Assembly: GCA_014773175.1 (NCBI GenBank)
Contig: VXCM01000795.1
Coordinates: 1 to 64,000, forward strand
Length of the DNA stretch: 64,000 bases
Source of the DNA: Lucifuga dentata
Taxonomy: Eukaryota; Chordata; Actinopteri; Ophidiiformes; Bythitidae
Reading direction: 5' to 3'
The notes under the pieces were generated by a model. It worked only from the letters and a program-made list of their open reading frames with translations. It ran no database searches and was not told the DNA's origin. How positions within the stretch are numbered: position 1 is the stretch's first letter; each line of letters opens with the position of its first letter. The translations under genes and the position numbers were made by a program. Positions 59,901 through 64,000 of this stretch are shown one piece after another.

Positions 59901-61574
59901 AGCTTATGAGTTAATAAGTAGAATATTACCACTTGACTACACTACAGACCAGAACTGTGAGGCCACCCCAAGTGTTAGCATGACCAGACAATGCACCAAG
60001 TTAATCTCAAAATGATCTGGGAGAAGGCAGACAGCAGAATGTTACAACACATCAGCAAGGGAGTTGGAACACAAAATACCAGTGCACTAATACAGAATGG
60101 GCATGCCTTCATTAAAAATCATTTCTTAAGTCATAGTGGCTACATAATGTGCTCTTGTTGACAAATTCTTCTTGAAAACTAATTAGTTACATTTATTTAA
60201 TATATTTTTGTCATTTCCTGCGCAGTAAATTGTAAAACAAGCAGTGTATTGATGATTTTTTTTAATCTGGGGGTGGCCTCAAACTTCTGACCTGTATGTA
60301 TGTTAATGCTGATTAAATGCTCTTTGTTACTCTGAGCTGATCTGAATGTATCCTGGTGTGTTGCAGGTGTATGACATCTCTTTCAGCCGAGCGGGCAGGG
60401 GGAGGGATATGTTTGCCTCGGTGGGAGCGGACGGCTCGGTCCGCATGTTTGACCTCCGCCACCTTGAACACAGCACGATCATCTATGAGGACCCCCAACA
60501 CCACCCACTGCTCCGGCTCTGCTGGAACAAGCAGGACCCCAACTACCTGGCCACCACAGCTATGGACAGCACAGAGGTTAGCCGCTGCTGATGGAGATTC
60601 ATCACTCATAAACCCCAAATTTATATTTAAACAATTGTAAGGCGGATTGCCTTATAGTTTCACCTAGAAATGAAAATTAAATTTTTCCAAAAAAAAAATG
60701 CACTGAGCCCTGCCAGTGACATGGCACTGATGTTTTGTTGTTGTGTTTCAGGTGGTGATCTTGGACGTGCGAGTGCCCTGCACACCTGTGGCCAGACTCA
60801 ACAACCACAGGGCCTGTATCAACGGAATCGCCTGGGCGCCACACTCTTCCTGCCACATCTGCACAGCAGGTATGCAGAGTTCTCTTTAAACCAGGACAGG
60901 GACAGACACACAGTAATTCCATATTAGATGATGGTAGATTACACAAGTTTGACAATAATGTAAAACTACATTTTGATTACTAAACTTCTGAACTATTACG
61001 TTGTTTGAATTTTACCATCATTGCAACAACTAACAGTAAGTAGGCACAAGAGGGAGCCTTTCTTGTGTCACATACTTGAATACCGCAAACAACAGCACAT
61101 CAATAAATACACACCAATCCCCGCACCATGTGGAGAAAACAGTTTTGTTAGCAAAGACAGAAAGAGACACAGCAGGGTTGATTTCTCCCTGTTAGAGAAA
61201 TCAATCTGAAGATATCTTTTATATCGATAAACAAAATATAAATATAGTTAAATTCCAAATCATTGTGAATTCTATGAAATAGTCACAATTCAGATACAAA
61301 TATTTTAACCTAAAAGTAATATGCAGTGTCTAGTAACATCATTGTTCTTGTGTAGAATTAAAATAAATGGGATTAAACCTCCTCGTCTCCTTCCTCTCTA
61401 GCGGATGACCACCAGGCTTTAATCTGGGACATCCAGCAGATGCCGCGGGCAATCGAGGACCCGATTCTGGCCTACACAGCTGAGGGAGAGATCAATAATG
61501 TCCAGTGGGCCTCCAACCAGCCCGACTGGATTGCTATCTGCTACAACAACTGCCTGGAAATCCTCCGGGTCTGA
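57000..61574 (+). CDS. dcaf7: DDB1- and CUL4-associated factor 7 (WDR68/HAN11), 7 coding exons
   Basis: Exons: 57000-57137, 58535-58693, 59480-59591, 59778-59896, 60367-60576, 60752-60869, 61402-61574. The total is 1029 nt and 342 residues, the same length as human DCAF7, to which it reads almost identically. It starts [20 protein letters not shown] and ends [11 protein letters not shown]. The sequence is a single WD40 propeller; repeats are marked by [23 protein letters not shown] and [11 protein letters not shown]. The family is a scaffold that binds DYRK1A/B and HIPK2 and can serve as a CUL4-DDB1 substrate receptor; it acts in cytoplasm and nucleus. All junctions are in phase. The exon 3 acceptor (aaaag) has a poor pyrimidine tract. 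Intron 1 carries a terminal-inverted-repeat element and a hairpin. It converges with kcnh6. Confidence 0.97.
57371..57884. mobile_element. 514-bp element with terminal inverted repeats (dcaf7 intron 1)
   Basis: The left end tgctgcgttccagttac is the perfect reverse complement of the right end gtaactggaacgcagca. The match continues imperfectly inward (tccgacttccgac against gtcggaaaaatccgag). The interior has no transposase ORF. It is a nonautonomous DNA-transposon type insertion; the superfamily and target duplication are not certain. Confidence 0.8.
58100..58139. repeat. perfect 18-bp hairpin (dcaf7 intron 1)
   Basis: gactgtggagtgcacagt (58100-58117) and its exact complement actgtgcactccacagtc (58122-58139) are separated by 4 bp. 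Flanking gtggactgt words repeat, suggesting slippage-generated palindromes. Confidence 0.8.
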
Positions 61575-63289
61575 GCTGTGGTCTTCGTCTTCGTACTCCT
61601 GGGACTAAAAAGAGAAACTGAGTCAAAAAGGTTCTCAATTGGATTTACAGGTGACGATGAAAGCTTTGCTTACGTAAGACAGAGCAATACTCAGTTTGTG
61701 CTGGGATTGGCTGTCGGCTCTGTAACTTGTAGTGCAGCTGATGTGTGTGCACATAAATCCCTTTTCAGCTGATTGAGAACTAGAGAATAAGGATGGAGGT
61801 TTTTTTTTAAAGTGTGGGAAGCAACACGGGAAACCAAGACTTCCTGTATGAGGAAACTCAAAGGAGCATCAAACAAAATGGAACAGGAGCCTCAAGTAAC
61901 CAAAAGACTGTTGATGTACAAACTCAAACCAGGTTTCGTGCTCTCAGCATGTTCTCACAGCAAATAGGCCTGTCAGTTACGTGCTTGTTTTTATATACTA
62001 CATAATACATTTTATATGTAATATAACCCTTTACATCATCCTCAAGTATTCCTTTTTCTGATGCAGCAAATTTAGTCATATTTAAACAAGGATCAAATGC
62101 GGAAATTATGGCTTTAACTATTTTTGTATTAAGTTGGTTTTTTTTTTACTTAAATATATATTTTATTCATCCTGTTGATAAAATAAAATAAATAAAATAA
62201 AATAAATTTAAAATAAAATAAATAAATAAAATAAAAAAAATAAAATAAATTAAATAAAATAAATTTCAGCACCAGTAATTTTATTCTTAGCAACAAACAT
62301 TTTAATTTTATACATAACAAACAGTCCCTCATTCTATAAACCATGTTACAGGGGTTTCATATTTAGACAGTATTTAACATTATTTCACAGTGATGTCATT
62401 AAAACAGCCTATGGTAGAGATTAGAAGTGACTGGTTACAAAATGTATTCTTGAATTCAACAGTTATTATATAACACTGCCAGATGTCCAAGATCTCTAGA
62501 ATACAGAGAACTGAGTTTGAAAAATGTACCATTTTTGTCAAACAATCCAGAAACTGACATAGGAAGACCATGTCATTGAGATGGGACAGAACAGGAAACA
62601 GGAAAACCAATCCAAGAGAACAGACAAGAGTTGAGAGGAGTTTTTATGATAGCTGGCATCACTGTTTTCACATGGGGTCATAACGTATTATTATTTTGCT
62701 CAGCGTAAATTCAAAAGATCTGTTAGACAGGTATATTTTCCCAAATAGGAGCAGAATCAGCGCAGGTGAGGCAGCTCCAACGTGGTTTCAACATTATCAC
62801 TTTAACATTTAAACATGTTGCCTCCTACACATAGAACTACCCAGGATCTGTGAGTAGAAGCTAAAATTACTTCTCAGGATTTCAATGGATCAGGAGTAAA
62901 AGTGACAGGATAGGGATGGGGTGAGGAGACATACATTAGCGTTTATCCTTTTACCAAGTACCACCACTTGTCCCAGCTGCATTCTATCAGCCATTCATTG
63001 ATTGGAAGCTTAACTGTTTTTAAATAATATTTTGGATAAAGAGTCTGCAAACATTCTCTTCAAATGCATAGGCAGCAGCCACAGACTCACTGTAATCCCA
63101 TGTCAACGCTGCGTGAAATGGAAGTCCTCACAGGCCACTATGATTAATAATCTCTGTTGTTGAGCTGCTATTTGGTGCAAATGTGTAACTAAGATAGCTG
63201 GACCTCTGCAGACAAGCTGGACTTCTTGCAGTCTGTAAGTAGCAGAAAAATACTTAGAAATTCACTCTTGCTGGCATGTGTGAGGAGCA
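61575..63289. other. convergent 3' UTRs of dcaf7 and kcnh6
   Basis: No coding exon is seen. It includes an AAATA-type simple repeat (about 62178-62270). A possible - strand polyadenylation signal (TTTATT on the + strand near 62161) fits a long kcnh6 3' UTR. I see no clear AATAAA for dcaf7 before the simple repeat. Boundaries are inferred. Confidence 0.45.
62178..62270. repeat. AAATA-type simple repeat
   Basis: Repeated aaataaaat/aaataaa units over about 90 bp with a few interruptions. Confidence 0.85.
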
Positions 63290-63657
63290 TCAGATGACAG
63301 GCAGCACAGGGTCTGACAGGTGTTTCTGGATCTCTGCCAGTCCTGACACTAGGTCTAGGTTTCCTGGCAGTGAGGGGTAGCGGAGGCTACCACACAGTCT
63401 GGGGTTCTCCAAGAGGGAGGATTTGACTGGCGGCTGGGGCAGCTGTGGAGTCAAACCTGCGTGGGTCTCAGTTTCAGGGGTGAGGGGCATGGACACGGTG
63501 TCGTCTGATGCTACATTGACATGGATGCCACTGGACAGTGACTCCTGGGACGTCTTGGTGAATTTGAGGCTGGTTTGGGTAGAGCTCTAAAACAGTGCAG
63601 TCATATGTTCGGGTAAGTTATTTTGCTTGCAACAAATGGGTTTTTTCAAGCTTTGCT

Positions 63658-63691
<34 letters not shown>

Positions 63692-64000
63692 CAACATACT
63701 ATTTGATCTCTTGGGTAGAAATTTATAAATGAGTCTCTTAGTAAGGACAAACATAAATAACTTGAATGCAATTTCTCAGTATGATTCAGAATATGTCCAT
63801 ACCTGTGTGGGTGCCTGGCTGTCCATCTGTATGGGAGAGATGGGGTACATGGTGTGCAACACTGGGGGGCCGGTTCCATACAGTGCAGCTGAGTCAGTGG
63901 GGAGGGCACTAGATGATACAGAGCTGTATGCAGGAGGTACAGGAGCAAGCTGCCTCTGGAGAAGCTGGAGAATAACACTGATGTTGGCCGTCATGCGAGT
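63290..64000 (-). CDS. kcnh6: ERG-type voltage-gated potassium channel, C-terminal part (partial, probably KCNH6)
   Basis: Two exons on the - strand: one open to the window edge down to 63803, and the last one 63586-63290 with TGA at 63292-63290. They join in phase after ACA CAG (T Q | S S). The first exon encodes NISVILQLLQRQLAPVPPAY, the C-terminal coiled-coil and following proline-rich stretch typical of hERG-family channels (KCNH2/6/7). The last exon has a low-complexity tail ending SDPVLPVI. The family forms the rapid delayed-rectifier potassium current at the plasma membrane. The pore and PAS domains lie beyond the window. DCAF7 and KCNH6 are adjacent in human chromosome 17, which favours KCNH6 over KCNH2 or KCNH7. 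An unspliced reading of the first exon stops soon after the donor, confirming the splice. Confidence 0.75.

Overview
This is a stretch of a teleost fish chromosome from a draft assembly. The evidence is intron-rich vertebrate genes with GT-AG splice sites, dense CA/TG microsatellites, a tRNA-derived SINE and other fish-type dispersed repeats, and a human-chromosome-17-like gene content. The window also holds about 20 single-N joins and one 308-base N gap. Several of the single-N joins are flanked by near-identical direct repeats of about 55-70 bp, so parts of the sequence are assembly artefacts rather than biology.

Layout: (1) 767-4041, pgap3 (GPI-anchor remodelling), eight coding exons, + strand. 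(2) 8639-33334, erbb2 (HER2-type receptor tyrosine kinase), 27 coding exons, + strand. I traced the full reading frame through every splice junction; it gives 1305 residues. Intron 1 is about 9.6 kb and carries several foldback or MITE-like repeats. (3) 37953-48197, a small GPCR cluster: two related, atypical rhodopsin-like receptors facing tail to tail, a truncated duplicate of the second one, a 308-bp gap, and a two-exon TAAR-like receptor on the - strand. (4) 48865-54881, degenerate dispersed repeats and a decayed Ty3/Gypsy-type LTR element whose apparent extra LTR is probably a mis-join. (5) 57000-61574, dcaf7 (WD-repeat adaptor), seven coding exons and 342 residues, + strand. (6) 63290-64000, the last two exons of an ERG-type potassium channel, most likely kcnh6, on the - strand and running off the right edge.

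The genes do not form one pathway. pgap3 and erbb2 are neighbours in other vertebrates, and so are dcaf7 and kcnh6. The GPCR and transposon-rich interval between 37 and 56 kb sits where these two conserved blocks meet.

I found no wholly new system. The most interesting observations are complementary TG and CA repeats flanking an in-frame 66-nt erbb2 exon, the GPCR pair lacking several near-universal class A residues, a TAAR-like receptor with Asp at 5.42 but not at 3.32, a foldback MITE family, and a chimeric LTR join.
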